A DNA stretch of 64,000 nucleotides from 40-80 sp964503665 (GTDB lineage Bacteria; Bacteroidota; Bacteroidia; Flavobacteriales_D; Crocinitomicaceae), in contig CAZDAR010000004.1 in assembly GCA_964503665.1 (NCBI GenBank), positions 38,028 to 102,027 on the forward strand, given 5' to 3'. Under the pieces are notes generated by a model. That model saw only the letters and a program-made list of their open reading frames with translations. It was not told where the DNA came from and ran no database searches. A program made the translations under genes and the position numbers. Shown in pieces: positions 43,812-54,030 of this stretch (its first letter is position 1; every line of letters starts with the position of its first letter).

Positions 43812-45626
43812 ATGGCTGCAATAACACAAGATGCTCACATAAATCATGATTCTCATGAACACCATGATGAAGGCTTTGTATCCAAATACATTTTTAGCTA
43901 CGACCACAAAATGATCTCTAGACAGTATTTAATTACTGCTATTGTTATGGGTGTAGTTGCAATGATGTTATCTGTCTTTTTTAGAATTCAATTGGCTTGG
44001 CCAGGTGAAAGTTCTGATTTTCTTTCTTTTTTCTTAGGTGAAAGATGGGCTCCAGATGGAGTACTAAATGAAAGTATGTATTTAGGAATAGTAACTATTC
44101 ATGGAACAATCATGGTTTTCTTCCTTTTAACAGGTGGTTTATCTGGAACGTTTTCGAACTTATTAATTCCATTACAAATTGGCGCTAGAGATATGGCTTC
44201 TGGATTCATGAACATGTTGTCTTATTGGATGTTCTTTGTATCTTCAATTATTATGCTTAGTTCATTGTTCGTTGAAACAGGACCTGCAATGGCTGGATGG
44301 ACAGTTTATCCTCCTCTTTCAGCATTACCACAAGCTATTTCTGGTAATGGTTTAGGGATGACTTTATGGTTGATTTCCGTTATTATGTTTGTTGCTTCTA
44401 GTTTATTAGGAGGTATTAACTACATGGTAACAGTGATTAACTTGCGCACTAAAGGAATGAGTATGACACGTTTACCTTTAACGGTTTGGGCATTCTTTAT
44501 TACGGCAATTGTTGGTTTATTATCATTCCCAGTTTTAGTTTCTGCTGTTCTATTACTTTTAATGGACAGAGTAATGGGAACTTCATTCTATCTTTCTGAT
44601 ATTATCATAAATGGTGAGATGCTCGAAAATCATGGTGGTTCACCTCTTTTATATGAGCATTTATTCTGGTTCTTAGGTCACCCTGAGGTTTATATTGTTT
44701 TGTTACCATCATTAGGTATTGCTTCTGAAGTAATTTCTACAAATAGTAGAAAACCAATTTTTGGATATAAAGCTATGATTGGGTCATTACTGACTATTGC
44801 TTTCTTATCTTGTATCGTATGGGCGCATCATATGTTTGTCACTGGAATGAATCCATTCTTAGGATCTGTTTTCATGTTTACAACCTTGTTGATTGCTATT
44901 CCATCAGCCGTTAAAGTATTTAACTACTTGACGACTCTTTGGAAAGGTTCGATTGTATTTACACCAGCGATGACTTTCTCAATTGGTATGGTTTCATCAT
45001 TTATTTCTGGTGGTGTAACTGGTATTCTATTGGCTGATGCAACATTAGATATTACTGTTCACGACACCATGTTTGTGGTAGCTCACTTCCACGTTGTGAT
45101 GGGATTGTCCGCGGTATTTGGAATGTTCTCCGGTGTGTATCATTGGTTCCCGAAAATGTTTGGTAAAATGATGAATACACGACTTGGTTATGCCCATTTC
45201 TGGATAACAATTGTTTCAGCATACGGAGTTTTCTTTCCAATGCACTTTGTTGGTCTTGCAGGAGCACCTCGTCGTTATTATGATTACTCTGCTTTTGAAT
45301 CGTTTGATCATAATGCTTTTGTTGCTATTTTCGATTTGAACCAAGTAATTACTGTATTTACCATTCTTGGATCATTAGGTCAATTGATTTTCTTATTTAA
45401 CTTCTTCTATAGTATTTTTAGAGGACCAAAAGCACCTCAAAATCCTTGGAGAAGTAATACACTTGAATGGACAACACCAGTTGAACACATGCACGGTAAC
45501 TGGCCAGGTGATTTACCTGTAGTTCACAGATGGCCATATGATTATTCTAAGCCAGGTGCTGAAGAAGATTTTATTTCTCAAAACGTTCCTTTGAAAGAAG
45601 GGGAAAAAGACGGAGGAGAACATTAA
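43812..45626 (+). CDS. coxA: Cytochrome c oxidase subunit I
   Basis: A 604-residue haem-copper oxidase catalytic subunit with about twelve TMs. The haem and CuB ligands are clear: GHPEVYIVLLP (the cross-linked His-Tyr and E), WAHHMFVTGMNPF, and HDTMFVVAHFHVVMG, plus TIHGTIMVFF for the low-spin haem. The C-terminal tail is hydrophilic. No subunit III or IV gene follows: a strong terminator comes 18 bp after the stop. The residues indicate a proton-pumping A-type oxidase. Confidence 0.95.
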   Translation: MAAITQDAHINHDSHEHHDEGFVSKYIFSYDHKMISRQYLITAIVMGVVAMMLSVFFRIQLAWPGESSDFLSFFLGERWAPDGVLNESMYLGIVTIHGTIMVFFLLTGGLSGTFSNLLIPLQIGARDMASGFMNMLSYWMFFVSSIIMLSSLFVETGPAMAGWTVYPPLSALPQAISGNGLGMTLWLISVIMFVASSLLGGINYMVTVINLRTKGMSMTRLPLTVWAFFITAIVGLLSFPVLVSAVLLLLMDRVMGTSFYLSDIIINGEMLENHGGSPLLYEHLFWFLGHPEVYIVLLPSLGIASEVISTNSRKPIFGYKAMIGSLLTIAFLSCIVWAHHMFVTGMNPFLGSVFMFTTLLIAIPSAVKVFNYLTTLWKGSIVFTPAMTFSIGMVSSFISGGVTGILLADATLDITVHDTMFVVAHFHVVMGLSAVFGMFSGVYHWFPKMFGKMMNTRLGYAHFWITIVSAYGVFFPMHFVGLAGAPRRYYDYSAFESFDHNAFVAIFDLNQVITVFTILGSLGQLIFLFNFFYSIFRGPKAPQNPWRSNTLEWTTPVEHMHGNWPGDLPVVHRWPYDYSKPGAEEDFISQNVPLKEGEKDGGEH

Positions 45627-45643
45627 AATTAGTTAAACAAGTA

Positions 45644-45675
45644 AAACCCACCCTTTCGGTGGGTTTCTTGTTTTA
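45644..45675 (+). terminator. Strong rho-independent terminator after coxA
   Basis: AAACCCACC (45644-45652) pairs perfectly with GGTGGGTTT (45658-45666) over a 5-base loop, followed by CTTGTTTT. It marks the end of the act-cox operon. Confidence 0.9.
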
Positions 45676-45748
45676 ATCAATTACTGTGCTATTTCCATCA
45701 TTTTAATTCTTCGTTTGTTTTTTATTTTGTACTTTTCCATTTATAACG

Positions 45749-48034
45749 TTGGAAATAATGAAAAATAGCATCTTCTTACTTGTATTATTGATTAGCCCTT
45801 TTTTTTGTTCAGCTCAGCTTATTACAAATGGAGAGCCTTTTTCATGGAGTTTAAACCTTTCTACACCAACACACTATTTATCTTGTCCGAAAGTCGATAA
45901 TTCAACAGTATTAAAAAAGTATGCTGTAGAAAAGCTGGATAAATCGTATCGCTTTGGAGAAGACATCTCTGTCGATGTTGATATTATCACTGCTGCTGCT
46001 ACTTTTAGTTTAAACAATGGCGGAAAACTTTATCGATATGGTATAGCTAGTAAAGATGCTGTTTCAATAAATCTAATATTTAGTCAATTTCATTTAGTGA
46101 AAGGGAGTTTGATGTATGTTTATTCAAATGATAATTCTTCATTTACTGGGGCGTATTCATTCCTAAATAATAACAGTGAGAATGTGCTTGGCACAGATGT
46201 TTTAAAAACAGATTATGCTGTTATTGAAATTTACGAGCCTAAAGAAAATTTAGGGACATCAGCTGTTGTCCTTTCAACGGTCATTCACGGATTTAGAGAT
46301 GTCGATTCATTTTTTCAAAAATCATTTGGTGGTTCAGGCTCTTGCAACTACGATGTGAATTGTCCACTAGGAAGTGATTTTCAAGATCAAAAAAATGGTA
46401 TTGCTTTGACTATTAGTGGTGGACTTGCTTGCTCAGGTTCATTAGTGAATAATACTTCAGGTACTATTATTCCTTATTATTTGACTGCAAGGCATTGTGG
46501 GACGTCTACCAGCACATGGGTTTTACGTTTTAATTGGGAACGCACTGCCGCTAATTCCATTTGTGCTCAACCAAACTCTACTAACAATGATGGGATTACA
46601 ACACATACGATTACTGGGACACAACTAAAGGCCTCAAGTAATGTATCTGATTTTACTTTGGTAAAACTAAATAGTACACCTGATAATTTATGGAATGTAT
46701 TTTATAATGGCTGGGATAATTCAGATATAGAAAGTGTTACGAATGTGGCGGTAATTCACCATCCTACTTCTGATATAAAAAAAATATCGAAATCTATTTT
46801 AAGCCCTTATAAATCGGGTATTGCTTTTAATGGTGCTACCAATTGTCAAACGTGGCGTGTCGATTCATGGACGTACGGAACAACAGAGCAAGGTTCGTCC
46901 GGTTCTCCTTTGTTCGATCAAAATAAACGCATTATTGGCGCTCTTACAGGTGGTTCTGCTGGATGCAGTGGAAGTGTCCCTAATTCAGGTTATGATTTGT
47001 TTGGCCGATTTGGCTATTCTTGGAATACGTTAACTGATTCAAGCTTACAGCTGAAATGTTGGTTAGACCCTTTAGAAACTGGTGCGACATTCATTGATGG
47101 AACTTACCAAACTGCCGTTTCGACACTAGATTTAGCATTTTCTAATAGTGCTTGGTTGACCAATGAAATATGTGAAACTTCGCAACCTTATATTGTTCTG
47201 TTTAATGCAGGTAATGTGCAAATTACTTCGGCAAAGATTAAGTATGACTTTAATGGTAATGAACAAACAATCGATTGGACAGGAACATTAAATCAATATC
47301 AATCAGATACCATTTATTTTCCTTTTCCTACTTTAGCAAATGGAAATGTTACTTTTCAAGCTGAGATATTTGAAGTTAATGGTGGTGTAGATGAATTGGG
47401 GCCTAATAATTTTCTGACTGCTGCGTTTAATTATTCTGACACGGATGAACCTGTTAATATTAAATTTGGCTACGACTTTTCTACGCAGGAAATAAGTTGG
47501 AAACTGGTAGAGGCAAACAATCCTCAAACGGTTATTGATCAACGTAGTTATGTTTCAAATGGCGTATTTTCACCTTATAATTATACGAAGTGCTTACCTG
47601 TTGGTTGTTATCAACTCATAATTAGTGATTCTTATGGTGACGGATGGTCGAATGTGGAATATGGCAATGGTCATCTAACTGTTAAAAATAGAAATGGAGA
47701 TGTCTTAGCTGCATTCGAACCTGAAAACGCTAATTTTGGGTCAGAACTTATAATTGATTTTTGCTTAACGTCGCTTTCTATTGGTGATATAGATAATACT
47801 TCGATTCAGCTTTATCCAAATCCTTCAAATGATAAAGTAGTGATTCAAACAGAAGTAAACAATGCGATACAAAGTATTACAATCATTGGATTAAATGGCC
47901 AGACAATTAGTTATCATTCGTATGATGAAATGACGAGCCATGTCGTTTTAAACCATCATTTGCCACAAGGAGTTTATTTGTTCCAGATTGTCACTTCAGA
48001 AGGAAGTTATAATTCAAAAGTGATTGTAAATTAA
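45749..48034 (+). CDS. Secreted lysyl-endopeptidase-like serine protease with T9SS sorting domain
   Basis: A 761-residue exported protease. The signal peptide covers about 1-23 (SIFLLVLLISPFFCSAQ). A propeptide reaches about 190. The trypsin-like catalytic domain shows His in YYLTARHCGTS, Asp in SDFTLVKLN and Ser in EQGSSGSPLFD, with paired Cys typical of Achromobacter protease I-type enzymes. Two beta-rich domains follow, one CARDB-like at about 460-560. The last about 75 residues (IQLYPNPSNDKVVIQ ... GVYLFQIVTSEGSYNSKVIVN) form the type A sorting domain recognised by the type IX secretion system, so the enzyme is expected on the cell surface or outside. ATGs at 45749 and 45758 are both possible starts. 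Confidence 0.92.
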   Translation: MEIMKNSIFLLVLLISPFFCSAQLITNGEPFSWSLNLSTPTHYLSCPKVDNSTVLKKYAVEKLDKSYRFGEDISVDVDIITAAATFSLNNGGKLYRYGIASKDAVSINLIFSQFHLVKGSLMYVYSNDNSSFTGAYSFLNNNSENVLGTDVLKTDYAVIEIYEPKENLGTSAVVLSTVIHGFRDVDSFFQKSFGGSGSCNYDVNCPLGSDFQDQKNGIALTISGGLACSGSLVNNTSGTIIPYYLTARHCGTSTSTWVLRFNWERTAANSICAQPNSTNNDGITTHTITGTQLKASSNVSDFTLVKLNSTPDNLWNVFYNGWDNSDIESVTNVAVIHHPTSDIKKISKSILSPYKSGIAFNGATNCQTWRVDSWTYGTTEQGSSGSPLFDQNKRIIGALTGGSAGCSGSVPNSGYDLFGRFGYSWNTLTDSSLQLKCWLDPLETGATFIDGTYQTAVSTLDLAFSNSAWLTNEICETSQPYIVLFNAGNVQITSAKIKYDFNGNEQTIDWTGTLNQYQSDTIYFPFPTLANGNVTFQAEIFEVNGGVDELGPNNFLTAAFNYSDTDEPVNIKFGYDFSTQEISWKLVEANNPQTVIDQRSYVSNGVFSPYNYTKCLPVGCYQLIISDSYGDGWSNVEYGNGHLTVKNRNGDVLAAFEPENANFGSELIIDFCLTSLSIGDIDNTSIQLYPNPSNDKVVIQTEVNNAIQSITIIGLNGQTISYHSYDEMTSHVVLNHHLPQGVYLFQIVTSEGSYNSKVIVN

Positions 48035-48071
48035 ACGACGTTATTTCTGAAGATTATAGCGGTATCTAATT

Positions 48072-50273
48072 CTACTTCTTCTGTAGCACATTATAATATT
48101 GTACCACATATCCATTTCCTTCGCTTAAAATGTTGAGTTGATTCTTGCTATTTGAAAGGAAAACGAAATTTTTTCCCTCTAAGTCTTTTCTCAAGATTGT
48201 TCCTGTTTCATTTGTAATAATTACTTTGTTTTCTAAACCATCTAGGAAAGCAATATATAATTTATTGTTGATGAAACAAATGTCGTAATCTTGTAAATCA
48301 CTATTTGAAATGACTACTTTTTTCATCAGGGCACCTTCTTCATTATACAGGTATAAGGTGTTAGAACTGATAAAGCTAATATAGTTTTTGTTGTCTATAA
48401 TCGTATTCTTTAACAATCGAATAGTTTTGTAATCTCCTAAAATTGATTTAGAAGAAGTATAATCAGTCTTCAACACTCGTCCGTCTTGGTGATAAATGAA
48501 ATAACAAACACCACTTGCCTTATAGCGAATGGCGTCAGGTGTTATGACAGGATGCTTTTTAACGGCTTTAAATCTATCTAAATCTATTGTTTCGGATGCT
48601 TTATCTCCAGTAACAACACCAATTAAACGACTGTTTTGAGCAAAAACCTCTATCTTTTTAGTAGTTGAACCAGCACTTGTTGAAATTGTATGAATGTTAC
48701 CTTTAGCAATTTTGGTGTTTTTTATTTTTCCTTTTTCGTCAATATAAATTAAATTAGATTGATTTTTCCAACTGTATAAATTTACCTCGTTTAAAAACTC
48801 TTGCTTAGGAGCGAATTGATTTTCTAGCACATTAATCCCTTGTTCCGTTAAAAGATATATTTTCTTTGAGGTATTGAGTAACAAATGAATTTTACCAATT
48901 CCCTTGTAATCAACTAGTTTAATGTCGCCGATAATTTTCCCGTCGAGAGATATATTCCAAATCGTCTTTCCGTTGTTCACCGCAAACAGTTGATTTGTCG
49001 AGGTCAAGAAATATTGCTGATTTCCTTTTCCAACTGCCTGTACTACTGTTCCGTTGATAGGAACGATAAAGTGGTGTGAAGCTACTAAATTCGTTTGTTC
49101 AGTTGAAGGTGTCTTAGCATTTCCAGTCGTTGCATTTTGAACAACATATTTCGTAGAAATGTTTGAATAGGAAGAAACGGCGTAATAATCGGTTGAAGAA
49201 ACATAGCGCTCAGAGACTTTATAAGGTAGTTTACCATAAACATTTTCAGATTTTTCAATGTTTAATAATAAGGTATTACCTAACTCATAATCAGCCAGTA
49301 TTTTTTTATTCACGTTTAAGTCTTCTGAAAAAATAACTTTGTCTCCAACTCGGGTAAGATAAAACCCTTTCACAGTATTTGTAGGAAATGTTTCGGTTAA
49401 TTTTACGTTTTTGATGTGCGAATTATCTTTAAAAGTTAAAGTGTCTTTTCCATATCTTGAATTAAGTGTATTAAGAGGATCTTCACCGACTTTTGAGTCT
49501 GTAACAATAACCGAGTTTCCATGATAGTCGAACACCACATATCCATATTGCATCCATTCTGTCATTACGCTTTTTTCGGTTAAAAAGTTGTTTTCAATAG
49601 CGTAATTTTTTTCGTAGAAATGATAGGATGAAATGTCCGCTGGAATGTATGGAGCGAATACATTTTTGTCGTCCGTCTTCTCAGATTTCAAGCGATTGTC
49701 AAATGTCGTTTGATAAGTGATTTGACCATTTTCTTGCTGATAGATTTCTGTTAGATAAGGATTTTCATCCACTTTATGAATAATAACGGCTGTTGCTTTT
49801 TTATCCCAAGAAGGAAGGATGAAATCAGCGTTGTTTTTTTTAAGTTCCTTTTTGGCCACTAATAGAAAATGATATTTGAAACGAATTTGAAACGCACCGA
49901 TGGAAAATTGATTGTCTTTTTCCGTATACTCAATTCCTTTTCTTTCTAAATATTTTGCGACTGCATTTTTATTCCAGTAATTAGGGCTTTCAACAAGTAT
50001 AATAGGTCGCTCTTTGGAAAGAAAAATACGTTCATTTCGAGGTGTTTCAATGAACTTTTGTGCCAATTCAGCAATTTCTGAATGAATAGTAAAAGGAATT
50101 TCAGTGGTAAAAAATTCATCGGTTCGATTGATGACTAACACGTCTTTGTCCGTTGGCGAGAAAATTAATTCGGGATTTAGACGATCGGTTTTGTAGAAGA
50201 CATCGTAACCGACATAAAGTATCCAGCCTAAAGATAAAGAACAAAGAAGTATTAGTAAAATTCGATTGAACAT
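48072..50273 (-). CDS. Large unknown protein with one N-terminal TM
   Basis: I do not recognise this 733-residue protein. A single TM at about 4-23 (RILLILLCSLSLGWILYVGY) is followed by a long hydrophilic extracytoplasmic part rich in short beta strands. The last about 330 residues show repeated units of the type VVQAVGKGNQQYFLTSTNQLFAVNNG, with 'x-LYxxNEEGxLxKKV' pieces, suggesting a beta propeller. There is no lipobox or T9SS tail. It is convergent with the protease gene and divergent from polA. Bacteroidota genomes often carry such a membrane-anchored protein beside house-keeping genes, but its role is not known to me. Confidence 0.75.
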   Translation of the reverse strand: MFNRILLILLCSLSLGWILYVGYDVFYKTDRLNPELIFSPTDKDVLVINRTDEFFTTEIPFTIHSEIAELAQKFIETPRNERIFLSKERPIILVESPNYWNKNAVAKYLERKGIEYTEKDNQFSIGAFQIRFKYHFLLVAKKELKKNNADFILPSWDKKATAVIIHKVDENPYLTEIYQQENGQITYQTTFDNRLKSEKTDDKNVFAPYIPADISSYHFYEKNYAIENNFLTEKSVMTEWMQYGYVVFDYHGNSVIVTDSKVGEDPLNTLNSRYGKDTLTFKDNSHIKNVKLTETFPTNTVKGFYLTRVGDKVIFSEDLNVNKKILADYELGNTLLLNIEKSENVYGKLPYKVSERYVSSTDYYAVSSYSNISTKYVVQNATTGNAKTPSTEQTNLVASHHFIVPINGTVVQAVGKGNQQYFLTSTNQLFAVNNGKTIWNISLDGKIIGDIKLVDYKGIGKIHLLLNTSKKIYLLTEQGINVLENQFAPKQEFLNEVNLYSWKNQSNLIYIDEKGKIKNTKIAKGNIHTISTSAGSTTKKIEVFAQNSRLIGVVTGDKASETIDLDRFKAVKKHPVITPDAIRYKASGVCYFIYHQDGRVLKTDYTSSKSILGDYKTIRLLKNTIIDNKNYISFISSNTLYLYNEEGALMKKVVISNSDLQDYDICFINNKLYIAFLDGLENKVIITNETGTILRKDLEGKNFVFLSNSKNQLNILSEGNGYVVQYYNVLQKK

Positions 50274-50459
50274 AAGAAACCAAAGATATTTAATGTCAAA
50301 AATAAAGAATATAGGAAAACCTATGTAAGTGAGTGAATTTAGAAGCTAACAGTTTATTGTTTATTGAAATGAGATTTTCATTTGAGTTAAAATGAATCAT
50401 TCTATCTCTTCAATCCATTATTTTCTCTATTTTTAAAATTCCATTTTAAATCAGCACAG

Positions 50460-53255
50460 ATGTTAACCGTTGAAAGTGACAGAAAATTATTCCTATTAGA
50501 TGCTTATGCACTCATTTATCGTGCATTTTTTGCTTTTTCCAAAAATCCTAGAATCAATTCAAAAGGACAAAATACGTCTGCTGCATTTGGTTTTACCACG
50601 GCTCTTTTAGAAATATTGAACAAAGAAAATCCGTCTCATTTAGCAGTCGTTTTTGATGGGCCTGGTGGTTCTACTATTCGTCAAGAAGATTATGCTGCGT
50701 ATAAAGCAAATCGAGAAGCAATGCCAGAAGGTATTCGTGAAATGATTGATGCGATTAAGAAAATAATTCGAGCGATGAATATTCCTGTCATTCAAGTAGA
50801 TGGTTTTGAAGCGGATGATATTATTGGGACATTGGCTCACCAAGCGGAAAGAGATGGTTTTGTCACTTATATGGTGACGCCTGATAAAGATTTTGGTCAG
50901 TTGGTAACCGAAAAATCGCTTATTTATCGACCGAGTAGGGGAGGTGATTCTGCGACGATATTAGGAGTGAAAGAAGTTTGTGAGAAATTTGAGATTGACA
51001 ATACCCTTCAAGTTATTGATATTTTAGGACTTTGGGGAGATGCTTCGGATAATATTCCGGGTATTCCAGGTATCGGAGAGAAGCGTGCGAAAGAGTTAGT
51101 AAAAGCGTATGGTTCTGTGGAAGGTGTAATTGCAAATGCAGATAAGCTGAAAGGTAAAATGCAGGAAAATGTTATCAATTTCGCTGAACAAGGATTGTTA
51201 TCCAAGAAATTAGCGACGATTATTACGGATGTTCCGATAGATATCGACGAAGAAGATTTCAAGATGTGCGAACCGAATATCGAAGCCGTCAAAGAAATTT
51301 TAACGGAATTAGAGTTTAGAAATTTAGCCAAGCGTATTATTGGTGAAGAGATTGTGATTGGGAAATCTACCGAATCACAATTGGATTTATTTTCGACGCA
51401 AAGCATGGTGGAAAATCAAACAGCTATTGAAACATCAACGATAAAAACCATTGCGACGGAGCGTCCAAGTTATCATTTAATTACACTTCCTGAAGAACGC
51501 AAAGAATTAGTCGAATTGTTGTTGCAGCAAAAAGAAATTGCTTTCGATACCGAAACTACTAACATTGAATCAATGGATGCGGCAATTGTCGGAATGTCAT
51601 TTTCCTATAAAAGCAAAGAAGCGTTTTATGTGGCTTTTCCAGAAGATGAAAAACAAATATGCGACATTCTTCAAGAATTTAAACCCGTTTTTGAAAATGA
51701 AGATAGCCTTATCATTGGGCAAAATTTGAAGTATGATTTACAAGTTTTGGCTAATTATGACTGTGAAATAAAAGCGAAAATGTTTGACACCATGATTGCT
51801 CATTATTTAATTCAACCCAAATCACGTCATGGAATGGACTTTTTAGCAGAACTTTATTTAGGCTACAAAACCGTTTCTATCGAAGATGTTTTAGGTAAAA
51901 AAGGGAAGACACAAAAGAATATGCGGGACCTTTCTCCTTCGGAAGTATTCGATTACGCCTGTGAAGATGCCGATATTACTTTCCAGTTGAAAAATGTGTT
52001 GGAGAAAGAATTACAAGCGAATAAACTGATGGAATTATTCGAAACGATTGAGATGCCGTTGGTGCCGATTCTTCAACGAATGGAAAACGAAGGAATAGCC
52101 ATCGATACAGATTATCTTAACAAAATGTCCGTTCAATTTGACGGTGAATTACTCACACTTCAAGAGGATATTTTCAAAGAAGCAGGCATCGAATTTAATA
52201 TTGATTCGCCGAAACAATTAGGCGAAATTTTATTCGATCACTTGAAAATTTCTGAGAAAGCGAAGAAGACCAAAACGGGACAATATCAAACGGGTGAAGA
52301 TATATTAGAAAGTTATATGGACAAACATGCGATTATTCCGATGATCATGGAATATCGTCAGTTGAAGAAATTGAAAAGCACCTATATTGATCCATTGCCT
52401 GAATTATGTCATCCGAAAGATGGTCGAATTCATACGTCCTTTATGCAAACGGTGACTTCAACAGGAAGATTAAGTTCCAACAATCCGAATTTGCAGAATA
52501 TTCCTATTCGAACGGAACGCGGGAGAGCGATTCGAAAAGCATTTATTGCCCGCGATAAAAACCATCTCTTACTTTCTGCCGATTATTCACAAATAGAATT
52601 ACGAATCATTGCTGCATTAAGTAACGACGCAAACATGATACAAGCATTTAAAAACGGAGAAGATATTCACCGTGCCACCGCTACGAAAGTGTTCAACATT
52701 CCTTTTGAAGAAGTGACGAGAGATCAAAGAAGTGCAGCAAAAGCGGTGAATTTTGGTATTATTTACGGTCAATCGGCTTTTGGTTTAGCGAAAGGATTAA
52801 ATATCAGTCGTACAGAAGCCAAAGAAATTATTGATAATTACTTCGTTCAATATCCGACCATCAAGGAATACATGGACAATTCAATTCAGACCGCTCGCGA
52901 AAAAGGCTATGTAGGAACCATCTCCAACAGAAGACGCTATTTGCCCGATATCACTTCCGCAAATGCAGTAGTGAGAGGATTTGCCGAACGAAATGCGATT
53001 AATGCACCGATTCAAGGCTCTGCGGCCGACATTATTAAAATTGCCATGCAAAAAGTAGACGAAGCGTTAAAGCAGAATAACCTAAAAACAAAGATGCTTT
53101 TGCAAGTACATGACGAATTAGTGTTTGATGTTCCGAAAGACGAAGTAGAGATTGCTTCAAAAGTTATTGTTGATGCGATGGAAGATGCCTTTCATTTCTC
53201 CGTTCCACTCGAAGTAGAAGCAAAATCAGCAGAAAATTGGCTGGAAGCACATTGA
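50460..53255 (+). CDS. polA: DNA polymerase I
   Basis: A 931-residue enzyme for Okazaki-fragment maturation and repair. Residues 1 to about 290 are the 5'-3' exonuclease (LLDAYALIYRAFFAF; QVDGFEADDIIGTLA; IPGIPGIGEKRAKELV). About 335-515 is a 3'-5' exonuclease with intact acidic residues (AFDTETTNIESM, then FDTMIAHYL and YACEDADIT), so proofreading seems active. About 540-931 is the polymerase: SADYSQIELRIIAAL (motif A), RSAAKAVNFGIIYGQS (motif B) and LQVHDELVFDV (motif C). The length is normal. It is monocistronic, 100 bp before rpsF. Confidence 0.97.
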   Translation: MLTVESDRKLFLLDAYALIYRAFFAFSKNPRINSKGQNTSAAFGFTTALLEILNKENPSHLAVVFDGPGGSTIRQEDYAAYKANREAMPEGIREMIDAIKKIIRAMNIPVIQVDGFEADDIIGTLAHQAERDGFVTYMVTPDKDFGQLVTEKSLIYRPSRGGDSATILGVKEVCEKFEIDNTLQVIDILGLWGDASDNIPGIPGIGEKRAKELVKAYGSVEGVIANADKLKGKMQENVINFAEQGLLSKKLATIITDVPIDIDEEDFKMCEPNIEAVKEILTELEFRNLAKRIIGEEIVIGKSTESQLDLFSTQSMVENQTAIETSTIKTIATERPSYHLITLPEERKELVELLLQQKEIAFDTETTNIESMDAAIVGMSFSYKSKEAFYVAFPEDEKQICDILQEFKPVFENEDSLIIGQNLKYDLQVLANYDCEIKAKMFDTMIAHYLIQPKSRHGMDFLAELYLGYKTVSIEDVLGKKGKTQKNMRDLSPSEVFDYACEDADITFQLKNVLEKELQANKLMELFETIEMPLVPILQRMENEGIAIDTDYLNKMSVQFDGELLTLQEDIFKEAGIEFNIDSPKQLGEILFDHLKISEKAKKTKTGQYQTGEDILESYMDKHAIIPMIMEYRQLKKLKSTYIDPLPELCHPKDGRIHTSFMQTVTSTGRLSSNNPNLQNIPIRTERGRAIRKAFIARDKNHLLLSADYSQIELRIIAALSNDANMIQAFKNGEDIHRATATKVFNIPFEEVTRDQRSAAKAVNFGIIYGQSAFGLAKGLNISRTEAKEIIDNYFVQYPTIKEYMDNSIQTAREKGYVGTISNRRRYLPDITSANAVVRGFAERNAINAPIQGSAADIIKIAMQKVDEALKQNNLKTKMLLQVHDELVFDVPKDEVEIASKVIVDAMEDAFHFSVPLEVEAKSAENWLEAH

Positions 53256-53299
53256 TGAAAGAGAATGTGCAAATAAATAAGTTGAATTTCAAAACAATA

Positions 53300-53330
53300 T
53301 TTGTTATGTTCATAAAAGTTATTAACTTTG
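53300..53330 (+). promoter_or_regulatory. Bacteroidota promoter for rpsF-rpsR-rplI
   Basis: TTTG (53300-53303), a 19-base spacer, then TAACTTTG (53323-53330) match the Bacteroidota consensus TTTG-N19-TAnnTTTG exactly. It ends 25 bases before the rpsF start codon. Confidence 0.8.
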
Positions 53331-53355
53331 CACCCTTAAATTAAATTTTTTATAT

Positions 53356-53706
53356 ATGAATTCTTACGAAACTGTTTTCATTTTAACTCCCGTTTTGTCT
53401 GATGAACAGACAAAGGAAGCAGTGCAGAAATTCGAAAAAGAAATTGTTTCTTTTGGCGGAAAAGTTAAGTTTGTAGAAAGTTGGGGACTAAAAAAATTAG
53501 CCTACCCAATTCAGAAAAAAACAACTGGTTTTTATGCTTTAATCGAGTTCGAAGGCGCTGGTACTGTTATTAACGACTTAGAAGTCGCTTTCAAACGTGA
53601 TGAGCGTGTGATGCGTTTCTTGACTATCAAGATGGACGGCGATCACATTGCTTATGCGGAACGTAGAAGAGCAAAGAACGGCGAAGCTAAAAGAGTGGAA
53701 GCTTAA
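53356..53706 (+). CDS. rpsF: 30S ribosomal protein S6
   Basis: A 116-residue ribosomal protein that pairs with S18 on the 30S platform. The N terminus MNSYETVFILTPVLSDEQ, the central WGLKKLAYPIQKKTTGFYALIEF and the RNA-binding DERVMRFLTIKMD are typical. It is the first of the conserved S6-S18-L9 operon; single-stranded DNA-binding protein is not inserted here, as is usual in Bacteroidota. Confidence 0.97.
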   Translation: MNSYETVFILTPVLSDEQTKEAVQKFEKEIVSFGGKVKFVESWGLKKLAYPIQKKTTGFYALIEFEGAGTVINDLEVAFKRDERVMRFLTIKMDGDHIAYAERRRAKNGEAKRVEA

Positions 53707-53735
53707 TGTTTAACAATTAAAATTTTTCGAAAATT

Positions 53736-53999
53736 ATGGCACAAAATGATATTCGTTATTTAACGCCGATTAATATCGACATTAAAAAACAAAAATACTG
53801 TCGCTTCAAGAAAAGCGGAATTAAATTTATTGATTACAAAGACGCAAGTTTCTTGTTGAAATTAGTAAATGAGCAAGGTAAAATCTTACCTCGTCGTATC
53901 ACTGGTACTTCTAAGAAATACCAAACTAAAGTTAACAAGGCAATCAAAAGAGCTCGTCATATAGCAGTATTACCATTCGTTGGTGATATGTTAAAATAA
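53736..53999 (+). CDS. rpsR: 30S ribosomal protein S18
   Basis: An 87-residue basic ribosomal protein. The signature ILPRRITGTSKKYQTKVNKA near the middle, the later AIKRARHIAVLPFVGD, and the early KYCRFKKSGIKFIDYKD leave no doubt. It binds next to S6 on 16S rRNA. It lies 29 bp after rpsF and 31 bp before rplI, in a single transcript. Confidence 0.97.
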   Translation: MAQNDIRYLTPINIDIKKQKYCRFKKSGIKFIDYKDASFLLKLVNEQGKILPRRITGTSKKYQTKVNKAIKRARHIAVLPFVGDMLK

Positions 54000-54030
54000 G
54001 CTTTGTCTAAATCATTTAATCAATCTTACA

